DNA of 64,000 nucleotides from Actinospica sp035552695 (GTDB taxonomy: Bacteria > Actinomycetota > Actinomycetes > Streptomycetales > Catenulisporaceae): NCBI RefSeq assembly GCF_035552695.1, contig NZ_DASZKT010000276.1:62001-126000 (forward strand), written 5' to 3'. Shown piece by piece: positions 25,360-33,818 of this stretch (positions within the stretch are counted from its first letter, which is position 1; each line of letters begins with the position of its first letter). Below the pieces are notes generated by a model. It saw only the letters and a list, made by a program, of their open reading frames with translations. It ran no database searches and was not told the DNA's origin. The translations under genes were made by a program, and so were the position numbers.

Positions 25360-26841
25360 ATGCTCTCGCACCACGCCGACAACCCCGACGGCCTCCAGGC
25401 GGTCCTGTCCGGCCCCGGATACGACCGCTCGGCCGTCACGGTCGGCATCGTCCACTTCGGCGTCGGCGGCTTCCACCGCGCGCACCAGGCCGCGTACCTC
25501 GACTCCCTGATGAATCAGGGGAACGCGATGGACTGGGGCATCTGCGGCGTCGGCGTCATGCCCGCCGACCTCGCGATGCACAAGGCGCTCATCCCGCAGC
25601 AGGGCCTGTACACGCTCGTCGTCAAGCACCCCGACGGAACCCTCGAGCCGCGGGTGATCGGCTCGATCGTCGACTACCTCTACGCACCCGACAATCCGCA
25701 GCACGTCCTCGAGATGCTCACGCGGGAGCAGACCCGGATCGTCTCGCTCACCATCACCGAGGGCGGGTACAACTTCAACCAGACCACCCACGAGTTCATC
25801 GCGGACGAGCCCGGCGTGGCGGCGGACCTGCGGCCGGGCGCCACGCCGTCGACGGTCTTCGGCTACGTCGTCGAGGCGCTCGATCGCCGCCGACGCCTCG
25901 GGATCCCGCCGTTCACGGTGATGTCCTGCGACAACATCCAGTCCAACGGCCATGTCGCACGCGCGATGTTCACGGCGTTCGCCGAGCTTCGCGATCCCGA
26001 ACTGGCGCAGTGGATGAGAGACCACGTGCACTTCCCCGACTCGATGGTCGACCGGATCACGCCGGCGACCACCGACGAGGACCGCGAGCAGCTGCACCGT
26101 GAGCTCGGCATCGAGGACAACTGGCCCGTGATCTGCGAGCCGTTCACGCAGTGGGTGCTGGAGGACGACTTCAGCCTCGGCCGTCCACGGTTCGAACAGG
26201 TCGGCGTGCAACTGGTCGACGACGTCGCGCCGTACGAGCTGATGAAACTCAGGCTCCTCAACGCCAGCCACCAGGCCATCGCGTACTTCGGGCACCTGCT
26301 CGGACATCGCTACGTCCACGAGGCCGCGACGGATCCCCGGCTCGCGCGGTACACGCGCGAATACATGGACGCCGAGGCGACGCCGACGCTGCTCCCGGTG
26401 CCGGGGGTCGACCTGGACGCGTACAAGTCGGAACTGCTGGAACGCTTCGCCAATCCGGGAATCCGGGACACGATCGCCCGGCTGTGCGCCGAGAGCTCGG
26501 ACCGGATCCCCAAGTGGGTGCTTCCGGTGATCCGGCACAACCTCGGCACCGGCGGCCCGATCTCGCACGCGACCGCGATCGTCGCGAGCTGGGCCCGCTA
26601 CGCGGAGGGCGTGGACGAGCAGGGGAATCCGATCGAGGTCGTGGACCGGCTCGCCGACGAGGTCGGTACCGCGGCGCGGAAGTATCCGCGTGACCCGCTG
26701 GCGCTGATCAAGCTCACGCACCTGTTCGGGGACCTCGCACAGAACGAGCGATTCACCGAGGAGTATCTGCGGATCGCGGACGGCATTCACACCGTGGGCG
26801 TCGCGCAGACGCTCGCCGAGCTGGCGGCGCCGGGCAGATGA
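25360..26841 (+). CDS. mannitol 2-dehydrogenase (polyol-specific long-chain dehydrogenase)
   Basis: A 493-residue NAD-dependent enzyme that oxidises D-mannitol to D-fructose (or a related polyol). The N-terminal Rossmann fold is IVHFGVGGFHRAHQAAYLD. It is followed by the ISLTITEGGYN-type strand (here IVSLTITEGGYN), VMSCDNIQSNG, and a helical C-terminal domain with the active-site motif K-x4-N-x2-H (KLRLLNASH, Lys at about residue 296). The length matches bacterial MtlK/MtlD-like long-chain dehydrogenases. It overlaps the kinase gene by four bases, so fructose made here can be phosphorylated at once by the coupled kinase. Confidence 0.92.
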   Translation: MLSHHADNPDGLQAVLSGPGYDRSAVTVGIVHFGVGGFHRAHQAAYLDSLMNQGNAMDWGICGVGVMPADLAMHKALIPQQGLYTLVVKHPDGTLEPRVIGSIVDYLYAPDNPQHVLEMLTREQTRIVSLTITEGGYNFNQTTHEFIADEPGVAADLRPGATPSTVFGYVVEALDRRRRLGIPPFTVMSCDNIQSNGHVARAMFTAFAELRDPELAQWMRDHVHFPDSMVDRITPATTDEDREQLHRELGIEDNWPVICEPFTQWVLEDDFSLGRPRFEQVGVQLVDDVAPYELMKLRLLNASHQAIAYFGHLLGHRYVHEAATDPRLARYTREYMDAEATPTLLPVPGVDLDAYKSELLERFANPGIRDTIARLCAESSDRIPKWVLPVIRHNLGTGGPISHATAIVASWARYAEGVDEQGNPIEVVDRLADEVGTAARKYPRDPLALIKLTHLFGDLAQNERFTEEYLRIADGIHTVGVAQTLAELAAPGR

Positions 26842-27773
26842 TCATCGTCTCCGGGGAGAACGTCGCCGACCTGCTCCCGGCCGAGTCGGGCCTGATGTAC
26901 ACGGCCCTCGGCGGCGGCCCGGCGAACACGGCGGTGGCGGCCGCGCGGCTCGGTGCCGAGGTGAGCTTCGCGGCACGCTTCGGCTCGGACGCGTTCGGGA
27001 CGGCGTTCCGCAATCGACTCAGCGATGCCGGAGTCGATCTGAGGCACGCGGTTCAACTCGACGCGTCCTCGGCTCTCGCCCTCACGAGGATCGACGCCGA
27101 CGGCTCCGCGAGCTACGACTTCTGGTTGCGGGGTGCCGCCGACTTCGCCGCGACGGACCTGCCCGAGGCCGGGCCGGATGCCGGCGAGATCCGGCACATC
27201 GGGTCGCTCGCCGCGTACTGGCCGCCGGGCGCGGACGTCGCCGAGCGCTGGATCGAGCGCGCGCCGGGGACGGTGACGTTCGATGTCAATCTGCGATCGA
27301 TCGTGCTCGGGCATCAGCCCGACGCCGTCCGCCGGCTCGAACGTCTCGTCCGGCGGGCGGATGTCGTCAAGGCCAGCGACGAGGACCTGCGCATGGCCTT
27401 TCCGGACGTCGCTCCGGAGGAGACGGCGCGCAGGTGGCTGGACGGCGGCGGACTCGGCGCCCCGACGCTGATCGTGCTCACGCTGGGGGCCGAAGGGGCG
27501 GTCGGGCTCTTGCGCGGCGGGCGCCGCGTCCACGTTCCGGCTCCGAGAGTCGAGGTCGTCGACACGATCGGCGCCGGTGACGCGGCCATGGGCGCGCTGC
27601 TGACGAGGCTCGACGCCGTGGGGCTCGACGCGGTGTGCGAGCACCTCGAGGAGACGCTGCGCTTCGCCGTCGCGGTCGCGGCCCTGGCCTGCACGAGGGC
27701 CGGAGCCTACGCGCCGTCGGCCGAGGAGGTCGACGCCTACCTCGGGGCCGCGACGGCTCTCGGATCTACGTGA
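26838..27773 (+). CDS. PfkB-family carbohydrate kinase, probable fructokinase
   Basis: A 311-residue ribokinase-family enzyme. The N-terminal sugar site is YTALGGGPANTAVAAARLG. The anion hole and ATP motif is DTIGAGDAAMGALL with the catalytic Asp at about residue 248, and the nucleotide strand is IVLTLGAEGAVGLL. ATG at 26838 overlaps the dehydrogenase stop (ATGA). Given its place after a mannitol dehydrogenase, it most likely phosphorylates D-fructose, delivering it to glycolysis and completing the pathway mannitol outside -> fructose phosphate. Its last 8 bases overlap the convergent small membrane gene. Confidence 0.9.
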   Translation: MIIVSGENVADLLPAESGLMYTALGGGPANTAVAAARLGAEVSFAARFGSDAFGTAFRNRLSDAGVDLRHAVQLDASSALALTRIDADGSASYDFWLRGAADFAATDLPEAGPDAGEIRHIGSLAAYWPPGADVAERWIERAPGTVTFDVNLRSIVLGHQPDAVRRLERLVRRADVVKASDEDLRMAFPDVAPEETARRWLDGGGLGAPTLIVLTLGAEGAVGLLRGGRRVHVPAPRVEVVDTIGAGDAAMGALLTRLDAVGLDAVCEHLEETLRFAVAVAALACTRAGAYAPSAEEVDAYLGAATALGST

Positions 27774-27960
27774 ACATCGTGCTGAGCAGGTGGTTCGCGG
27801 TCGTGATCACGGTGTTGAGCTGCGCCGCGATCACGGTCGTCGAGACCTGGGCGCCGACCATCGCCGCCACGAGCATGTGGCTGATCCGGAGGCCGTCGCT
27901 GCGCATGAAGAACATGAGCAGGCCGCCGAGTATGGCAAGAAGGGGCAGGGAAAGTACCAC
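27766..27960 (-). CDS. small membrane protein, 64 residues, unknown function
   Basis: Starting at GTG 27960, the product is almost wholly hydrophobic: a first helix (LSLPLLAILGGLLMFFM), a short RSDG turn, then a second amphipathic or membrane segment (ISHMLVAAMVGAQVSTTVI) and a tail. It looks like the small two-helix proteins common in actinomycetes. It is 11 bases downstream of the 120-residue hypothetical gene, with which it probably forms an operon, and it converges with the kinase gene. No family recognised. Confidence 0.6.
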   Translation of the reverse strand: MVLSLPLLAILGGLLMFFMRSDGLRISHMLVAAMVGAQVSTTVIAAQLNTVITTANHLLSTMFT

Positions 27961-27971
27961 GGTGAATCGCC

Positions 27972-28334
27972 TCAAACAGTACGTGGGGCCTTCGGCAGTT
28001 GACACAGTTCGCTCTTCGCGCCCGTCGACAGGTCCGTGAGCCAGAGCGCGCCGACCCCGCCCTCGCGCCCGAGGACCTCGACGACGTCGTGCCCGAACTC
28101 GATCGTGCCGCCGTTGCCGGCCACGATCACGCGGTCCCCGCCGAGTCCGGGATGGGTGAGTACGAGCGCGTAGTCGCCCGGCTTCGCCCGCTGTTCCTCG
28201 CCGACCGTGAGCGCTCCGTCGACGTGCAGTTCGGCAGTGCGACGCAGCGGACTGACGCGGAATCCCTCCCAGGTGCCGGAGGCCGTGGCCGCGCCGAGCG
28301 CGACCGTCCAGTAGCCGGTGGTCTTCTCGTCCAT
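27972..28334 (-). CDS. hypothetical protein, 120 residues
   Basis: The ATG at 28334 is preceded by a purine-rich GGCGG. The product is acidic, soluble and rich in beta-type segments (TGYWTVALGAATASGTWEG, DYALVLTHPGLGGDRVIVAG, GIGALWLTDLSTG-like region near the C-terminus). It has no signal peptide, membrane segment or recognised catalytic motif. It is followed by the 64-residue membrane protein after 11 bases, so the two may work together. I do not recognise the family. Confidence 0.6.
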   Translation of the reverse strand: MDEKTTGYWTVALGAATASGTWEGFRVSPLRRTAELHVDGALTVGEEQRAKPGDYALVLTHPGLGGDRVIVAGNGGTIEFGHDVVEVLGREGGVGALWLTDLSTGAKSELCQLPKAPRTV

Positions 28335-28503
28335 CCGTCCGCCTGCCTTCTTCGCGAGGGTGCTGCTTCGCGACAGTCGATGGGGGCGCGGGAGGAGGAG
28401 CTCCCGCGCACAAGGTCCATCATTCGGCGGCGGCTGACGGGGTGCCAACCGCAACAGACCCGAATGGAGGCACGGCCGAACGGATGAAGATTCTCAGATT
28501 CGA

Positions 28504-28519
28504 CCCGATCGAAATCGGG
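28504..28519. promoter_or_regulatory. inverted repeat upstream of the VAO-type oxidase
   Basis: CCCGAT-CGAA-ATCGGG, a perfect 6-base inverted repeat with a four-base centre, lies 72 bases before the oxidase start within the 257-base divergent gap (28335-28591). It could be an operator or a small hairpin in the leader. Nothing else convincing was seen in this gap. Confidence 0.35.
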
Positions 28520-28591
28520 CCCGTTCACCCGTTCGCGTGAGGAAAGCTGAAAACGCGGGTCCGCGCGCGGCCCTGCGGCAACCCTGGTGCC

Positions 28592-30328
28592 ATGCCCACA
28601 TCGCAGAACCCTCACTTCGCGGGACCGTTGCCGCGCCGGACGGTGCTGCGCGCCGCGGCGGTCTCCGGGCTGGCGGCGCTCGGCTGGCAGACCGCGTTCC
28701 GGATACCCGCCGCGGCCGACGCCGACGTCCCGCCGAACGTGGACTGCTATACCCAGGCGTATCGCAACTGGTCCGAGGAGATCCGCGCGGACGACGTACT
28801 CACCTGTTCGCCGCGGACAGTGGAGCAGGTCGTCTCGGTCGTCAACTGGGCGCATGCCAGGGGAATCCGCGTGCGGCCGACCGGGATGCGGCACGGCTGG
28901 TCCCCGCTGACGATCACGAACGGCGGCACCCGAGACAGCATCCTGATCGATCTGACCGAGCACATGGCCTCCGTCGAGGTCTCAGCCGACGCGCACGGCC
29001 CGACCACCGTCACCGCGCGGACCGGCGTCACCATGACGGCCCTGCTCACCGAGCTGGAGCGACACGGCTACGGCGTCGCCTCGTGCCCGGCCCCCGGCGA
29101 CCTCTCGCTCGGCGGCGTGCTGGCGATCGACGGCCACGGCACGGCCATCCGGGTGAACGGCGAGCCGAACGTGCCGGGCCAGACCTTCGGCACCATCAGC
29201 AACCTGATCACCTCGGTCACGGCGATCGTCTGGGACGAGTCGCAGGGCGCTTACGTGGCGCGCGACTTTGACCGTTCGGACTCTGAGATGCGTGCTCTCC
29301 TCGTGCATCTCGGCCGGGCGCTGATCGTCCAGGCCACGCTGCGCGTCGCCCCGAACCGGCGGCTGCGCTGCGTCAGCCGGACCGACGTCACCGCCGACAC
29401 GCTGTTCGCGCCCCCGGAGCACGCGGGCGAGCACAGTTTCGCAGCGCTCGTCGAAGGGTGCGGCCGGATCGAGACGATCTGGTTTCCCTACACGCAGTCG
29501 CCCTGGCTCAAGCTCTGGAGCGTGGCCCCGGAAAGGCCCGCCGCCTCGCGCGAGACGACGGTCCCGTTCAACTACCCGTTCTCCGACGAGATCCCCGAGG
29601 TCGCCTCGGAGCTGCTCAAGCTGATCGTGGCCGGCGACACGTGGGTCACGCCGCTGTTCGCGCAGGTCATCTCGGCAACGGTGCCGACGGGACTGCTCGT
29701 GACGGACAGCGCGGACCTGTGGGGCTGGGCGAAGAACACGCAGCTCTACGTCCGTCCGACCACCCTGCGCGTGACGGCGAACGGATACGCCGTGCTGACG
29801 AGGCGAGCCGACATCCAGGAAGTCGTCTCCAAGACGTACGCCTACCTGAAGCGCACGCTCGCCGAGTATCAGGCCGAGGGCGACTTCCCGATCAACGGTC
29901 CGTGGGAAGTGCGCGTCACGGGGCTCGATGACGCCTCCGACTGCGAGGTGCCCGGCGCCCGCGAGGCCATCCTCTCCGCGGTCCGCCCGCGCCCGGACCG
30001 CGACTACGACGTCGCCGTCTGGCTCGACCTGCTCACCCTCCCGGGCACGCCGTCGTCGACGCGGTTCTACGAGGCCTTCGAGCAGTTCCTTCTCCAGGAG
30101 TTCAACGACGCCACCGCGACGCTGCACCCGGAGTGGTCGAAGGGCTGGGCCTACGGCCCGGACGGCGCGTGGACCAGCACCACGTTCCTGCACGACGTGA
30201 TCCCGGCGGCGGTCCAGGGCGGGCACGCCTTGAACGACGGCTGGCAGGCGGCCCTCACTGCATACGAGTCGCTAGACCCGCATGGTGTCTACGGGAATGC
30301 GTTCCTGGACGCGCTGATGACGGGCTGA
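28592..30328 (+). CDS. Tat-exported FAD-linked oxidase, cholesterol-oxidase type II-like (VAO family)
   Basis: A 578-residue protein with a twin-arginine signal (LPRRTVLRAAAVSGLAALG, then AAADA). The PCMH-type FAD domain follows: RTVEQVVSVVNWAHARGIRV, RPTGMRHGWSPLTI, where the His in the GMRHGWSP segment lies where covalent FAD attachment occurs in VAO-type cholesterol oxidases, then SCPAPGDLSLGGVLAIDGHG. The C-terminal half (VWLDLLTLPGTPSSTRFYEAF and the HPEWSKGWAYGPDGAW segment, quoted in parts) resembles the substrate domain of Brevibacterium type II cholesterol oxidase. It would oxidise a secondary alcohol outside the cell with release of H2O2. A sterol substrate is plausible but not proven. 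Its 3' end overlaps the membrane protein gene on the other strand by 74 bases. Confidence 0.83.
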   Translation: MPTSQNPHFAGPLPRRTVLRAAAVSGLAALGWQTAFRIPAAADADVPPNVDCYTQAYRNWSEEIRADDVLTCSPRTVEQVVSVVNWAHARGIRVRPTGMRHGWSPLTITNGGTRDSILIDLTEHMASVEVSADAHGPTTVTARTGVTMTALLTELERHGYGVASCPAPGDLSLGGVLAIDGHGTAIRVNGEPNVPGQTFGTISNLITSVTAIVWDESQGAYVARDFDRSDSEMRALLVHLGRALIVQATLRVAPNRRLRCVSRTDVTADTLFAPPEHAGEHSFAALVEGCGRIETIWFPYTQSPWLKLWSVAPERPAASRETTVPFNYPFSDEIPEVASELLKLIVAGDTWVTPLFAQVISATVPTGLLVTDSADLWGWAKNTQLYVRPTTLRVTANGYAVLTRRADIQEVVSKTYAYLKRTLAEYQAEGDFPINGPWEVRVTGLDDASDCEVPGAREAILSAVRPRPDRDYDVAVWLDLLTLPGTPSSTRFYEAFEQFLLQEFNDATATLHPEWSKGWAYGPDGAWTSTTFLHDVIPAAVQGGHALNDGWQAALTAYESLDPHGVYGNAFLDALMTG

Positions 30329-30704
30329 GCACCAGCAGCGCGGCGCTGGCCAGGGCCGCGACGCCTTCGGCGACGGCGGTGACGACCTTCTCCGTGTACC
30401 AGATCGGTTCGTACATGTTCGGCAGCGGGCCGAGCGCGCCGACGTCGACGTACCGGTAGAGCAGCACGGCGCCGAGCGCGCTGACGGAGATGAGCAGCGC
30501 GAACGCGGCGGACGGCCGCCGCCCGCGCAGCAGGATCCACAACGCGGCCAGCGCGGCGAGGGCGGCCTGCAGGCGGAACAGCGTGCCCTGGGTCAGGTGC
30601 GTGCCGTTGCCGTCGAACTGACCGGCCAGGTCGGCGTGCACATACGCGTCGACGGCCAGACCGGCCGCGGCGATGATGCGCAGGAGGCTTCGGACGAGGT
30701 TCAT
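30255..30704 (-). CDS. integral membrane protein, about four helices, unknown function
   Basis: A 149-residue hydrophobic protein: LLRIIAAAGLAVDAYVHADLAG, LQAALAALAALWILL, FALLISVSALGAVLL and VVTAVAEGVAALASAALLVL form the likely helices (first quoted with its flank), and a basic tail follows. Such four-helix proteins near cupredoxin lipoproteins occur in many actinomycetes, but no function is known to me. It is divergent from the cupredoxin gene (151 bases between). Its last 74 bases overlap the end of the oxidase gene in antisense. Confidence 0.7.
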   Translation of the reverse strand: MNLVRSLLRIIAAAGLAVDAYVHADLAGQFDGNGTHLTQGTLFRLQAALAALAALWILLRGRRPSAAFALLISVSALGAVLLYRYVDVGALGPLPNMYEPIWYTEKVVTAVAEGVAALASAALLVLSPSSARPGTHSRRHHAGLATRMQ

Positions 30705-30855
30705 GTCCGCCTAGACGGATGCGGCACCGTTTCGGCTCATTTGTTCCGCCGATCAGGTGAAAGATCGCGGCGCTCAGGCGAGCCGGACACGGACCGAGGC
30801 CGTTGGTTGCCCAAGGTCGGAGACGACATCTCGCACCCACTTCTCGGAGGTCCCG

Positions 30856-31248
30856 ATGCGCCGTCTGGCCGTGACCCTGGTCGCCTCGGCCCTGCTGCTC
30901 GCCGGCTGCTCGTCCAGCACCTCCGGCTCGTCGTCCGGCACCCCGGCCGCCACCGCCGCCGGCACCTCGGCCGGCAGCGCCACGGCGGCCTCGGCGGACA
31001 CCGTCATGATCAAGAACTTCAGCTTCAGCCCCGCGACCTTGACCGTCGCTCCGGGCACGAAGGTGACGGTCACCAACGGGGACTCCGTCACGCACACGCT
31101 CACGTCGACCTCGTCGCCGGTCGCGTTCGACACCGGCGACATCGGCTCGGGCGCCACGGTCACCTTCACCGCGCCCAGCAAGGCGGGCACCTACGCCTAC
31201 ATCTGCACGATCCACACGTACATGCACGGGACGCTGACTGTCAGCTAG
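30856..31248 (+). CDS. cupredoxin-domain lipoprotein (blue-copper-like)
   Basis: A 130-residue secreted lipoprotein with GGAGG five bases before the ATG. The signal peptide ends in the lipobox LAGC (Cys18). A Ser/Thr/Ala-rich tether runs to about residue 48, followed by a plastocyanin/azurin-like domain. The copper ligands are all visible: His in DSVTHTL, then Cys, His and Met in YICTIHTYMHG. This is a complete type 1 copper site, so the protein can carry one electron at the outer face of the membrane. The partner is unknown; the FAD oxidase and membrane protein next to it are candidates. Confidence 0.88.
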   Translation: MRRLAVTLVASALLLAGCSSSTSGSSSGTPAATAAGTSAGSATAASADTVMIKNFSFSPATLTVAPGTKVTVTNGDSVTHTLTSTSSPVAFDTGDIGSGATVTFTAPSKAGTYAYICTIHTYMHGTLTVS

Positions 31249-31301
31249 GCCGCGACGGGACAGCGGTACGCTCGACTCACCAGGGGAACGGAGAGCCGAG
31301 C

Positions 31302-32042
31302 ATGATCCGTTGGGTCTACGCGTTCATCGACCGGCCGAAGGAGCGCTTCGAGCAGGCCGCGGCGTTCTGGACGGCGGCCACGGGGACGTCGTTGTCGACG
31401 AGACGCGGACCGGGCGGCGAGTTCGCCACGCTGGCGCCTCCGGTACGGTCGCACCGCGATGCCTGCGTCAAGATCCAGGGCGTCGACGAGGGGCCCGGCG
31501 GCGCGCACCTCGATCTCGCCGTCGAGGACGTCCAGGCGCTGGCGTCCCGGGCCGTCGAACTCGGTGCGAGCGTCGTACTGGACGAAGGTGACCTGGTGGT
31601 GCTCGCGGCGCCCTCGGGCCACCTGTTCTGCGCGGTCCGCTGGCACGGCGAGGCCCGGCGGCCGGACGTCTTCGAGGGCACGCGGCTGGACCAGGTCTGC
31701 CTCGACATCGCGCCTGACCGGTTCGAGGCCGCGGCCGAGTTCTGGGGTGGGCTGACCGGCTGGCCGGTGCTCGGCGGCGTGCATCCGGAGTTCCGCGTGG
31801 TCAAGCCGCCGAGGTCCGACGTGCCCGTGCGCATCCTGCTTCAGCGCCTCGACTCGCCGACCCGTCCCGGGGACGCCCACCTCGACTTCGCCTGCCAGGA
31901 CCGCGCGGCCACGCGTAGCGCGCACGAGAAGCTCGGCGCCACGTTCGAGGCCGAGGGCCCGCACTGGATCGTGATGCGCGACCCGTCCGGCGCCCGCTAC
32001 TGCCTCACCGCCCGCGAGCCGCGGACCGGCTCGCTGAAGTAA
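31302..32042 (+). CDS. VOC-family (glyoxalase-like) protein, two-domain
   Basis: A 246-residue protein with two tandem glyoxalase/bleomycin-resistance-type modules. Module one is IRWVYAFIDRPKERFEQAAAFW to LVVLAAPSGHLFCAV, and module two is LDQVCLDIAPDRFEAAAEFW to WIVMRDPSGARYCLT (each quoted by its ends). The repeated AAxFW helix and the DPSG/APSG turn are typical of this actinomycete subgroup, which often lacks a full metal site. It may bind a small ligand. The function is unknown, and the preceding cupredoxin is probably unrelated. Confidence 0.78.
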   Translation: MIRWVYAFIDRPKERFEQAAAFWTAATGTSLSTRRGPGGEFATLAPPVRSHRDACVKIQGVDEGPGGAHLDLAVEDVQALASRAVELGASVVLDEGDLVVLAAPSGHLFCAVRWHGEARRPDVFEGTRLDQVCLDIAPDRFEAAAEFWGGLTGWPVLGGVHPEFRVVKPPRSDVPVRILLQRLDSPTRPGDAHLDFACQDRAATRSAHEKLGATFEAEGPHWIVMRDPSGARYCLTAREPRTGSLK

Positions 32043-32231
32043 CCGGCTGAAAATCGGTTGCCCGGCGGTTGCCGCCTCGGCCACGATGAGGCGCATGGAT
32101 CTGTAAAACCTGCCACGTACCAGCAGTGACTTGTCGCGCGATCGAACTCTGAGCCTGTCGACCCGGCTCCGCGTCCGCGATCGCGCCCGCGTGTGCATCG
32201 TTTCGATCCAAGCCTGAAATCTCACACATCC

Positions 32232-32795
32232 ATGAATACTGACCGCAAGGCCCTTTGGGCCGTGCGCGAGTCCGGCCTGCCCGCAATCGTGCGGCCGTGC
32301 GTGGACTGCTCCAGCACTCGTCATCATCCGTCCGGCAAGATTCGGATGAACGCGAACGGCAAGCTCCTCGACGTCTGGCTGCTGATCTGCTGCGCGGCCT
32401 GCGGGCGGACGTCGAAGGTGCCCGTGCACGAACGCGTGCACGTGCAGTCGATGGATCCCGCGCGCCGGTTGGCGTACGAGGTGAACGACCCGGCCGTGGT
32501 GCGCGAACTGACGATGAGCGCGTCACTCGCCTCGAATCACGGATACCGCCTCGACTGGACCGGCGCCTGGACGCTCGAGACGGACATGCCGTTCTACTCC
32601 CCCGACGACGCGACGCTGCTCAAGGTACTGATCGGCTTCGAGCTGCCCGCGCCGATCCGCGTCGAACGGCTGCTCATGCTCGGGCTCGGCCTGAGCCGCG
32701 GCGCCGTACGACGCATGGTCGCGGAGGGCCGCCTCCGCCTGCCGATGGCCGTGGACGCGAAGGCGCATCAGGACTTCGAGTTCACCATCGGATGA
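32232..32795 (+). CDS. DUF1062 domain-containing protein
   Basis: A 187-residue protein whose first part carries a Cys-rich, zinc-ribbon-like pattern: CVDCSSTRHHPSGKIRMNAN and later LLICCAACGRTSKV (CxxC and CCxxC). This is followed by VPVHERVHV and a helical C-terminus with the GLGLSRGAVRRMVAEGRLRL segment, which resembles an RNA-binding S4-like motif. The pattern matches DUF1062, whose role is unknown. The ATG at 32232 is preferred over an in-frame GTG at 32193 because the conserved part begins soon after it. The 189 bases upstream show no clear gene. It converges with the dioxygenase gene. Confidence 0.83.
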   Translation: MNTDRKALWAVRESGLPAIVRPCVDCSSTRHHPSGKIRMNANGKLLDVWLLICCAACGRTSKVPVHERVHVQSMDPARRLAYEVNDPAVVRELTMSASLASNHGYRLDWTGAWTLETDMPFYSPDDATLLKVLIGFELPAPIRVERLLMLGLGLSRGAVRRMVAEGRLRLPMAVDAKAHQDFEFTIG

Positions 32796-32837
32796 TCTTG
32801 CCTGAGCGCTCGTCCGAGCGTTCGCGTGAGCGACTGC

Positions 32838-33791
32838 CTAGGCGATCGGCGGAGTGCCGTGCGTGTGGAAGGACTCGATGGTCTTCAGGCCCCAGGCCTG
32901 GCCCTTCGCACGCTCGGCCTCCGTCCAGGTCACCGTCTCCCAGTCGGGTGCGAGCAGCAGGCGGGAGACGGGGTTGCACAGCTCGATCCGGTTGCCGCCG
33001 GGTTCGTAGACGTACAGGAAGAAGGTCTGCTGGATCGCGTGCTTGTGCGGCCCGGTCTCGATGAACACGCCCGCGTCGAGGAAGACGTCGGCGGCGCGCA
33101 GGATCTCCTCACGCGTGTCGGTCGCGAAGGCGATGTGGTGCAGGCGGCCGCAATTGCCCGTCCAGTCCTCCGTGTAGACGAGGTCGTAGGACTTGTTGGC
33201 GAAGTGGTGCCACTGAGCGCTGATCCGGCCGTCGTTCATCCGGATCTGCTCGCTGGTGCGCGCGCCGAGGACCTCGCGCTGGAAGACGCCGCTGGGCTCG
33301 ACCTCGCCGGCCAGGTAGTTGACGTGGTCGAGCCGCCGCACGCCGACGCCGTACCCGGGCTTGGCCTCGGCCTGGTTCTTCAGCGCGGGACGCGAAGCGT
33401 CAGGGGCCTGATAGTGCTCGGATTCCCAGTAGAGCTCGAACTCGTGGCCGTCGGGGTCGCGGAAGGCGTACGTCTGGCCGATACCGAACTTGCCGTCGCG
33501 CCAGCCGATGCCGTGGCCCGCCTCCTCGACGGCCGCGACGCGGCGCTTGAGGGCCTCGGCGCTCCACGTGCGCAGGGCAGTCGTGCGGATGCCCGAGGTC
33601 TCGTGTCCGGTGAGGATCAGGCTGTGGTGCTCGTAGTCGTCGTACGTGCGCAGATATACCGAGTCGCCTTCGCGGGCGCACTCGCGCAGACCCATGATCT
33701 CGGTGAAGAATCGCCGGCTCGCCTCGAGTTCCGGGGTGAGCAGTTCGACGTGGCCGAGGTGTGCGACCTCGTGGAATGCGGACGGAGTCAT
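32838..33791 (-). CDS. type I extradiol (VOC-family) ring-cleavage dioxygenase
   Basis: A 317-residue protein like catechol 2,3-dioxygenase (XylE) in length and layout. The N-terminal module (HLGHVELLTP, FAFRDPDGHEFELYW-type end) and the C-terminal catalytic module are both present. The three Fe(II) ligands are in place: His156 (RLDHVNYL), His219 (GRLHHIAFAT) and Glu270 (GGNRIELC); XylE has 153, 214 and 265. It therefore should cleave a catecholic ring next to the hydroxyls. It is the last gene of a run encoding 4-oxalomesaconate metabolism and follows the tautomerase by 27 bases, so gallate or a related trihydroxy/dihydroxybenzoate is the likely substrate. That assignment is inference, since known gallate dioxygenases belong to the unrelated LigB family. 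Confidence 0.88.
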   Translation of the reverse strand: MTPSAFHEVAHLGHVELLTPELEASRRFFTEIMGLRECAREGDSVYLRTYDDYEHHSLILTGHETSGIRTTALRTWSAEALKRRVAAVEEAGHGIGWRDGKFGIGQTYAFRDPDGHEFELYWESEHYQAPDASRPALKNQAEAKPGYGVGVRRLDHVNYLAGEVEPSGVFQREVLGARTSEQIRMNDGRISAQWHHFANKSYDLVYTEDWTGNCGRLHHIAFATDTREEILRAADVFLDAGVFIETGPHKHAIQQTFFLYVYEPGGNRIELCNPVSRLLLAPDWETVTWTEAERAKGQAWGLKTIESFHTHGTPPIA

Positions 33792-33818
33792 GGGCGCTGG
33801 TTCCTGTTCTTCGTTCGG

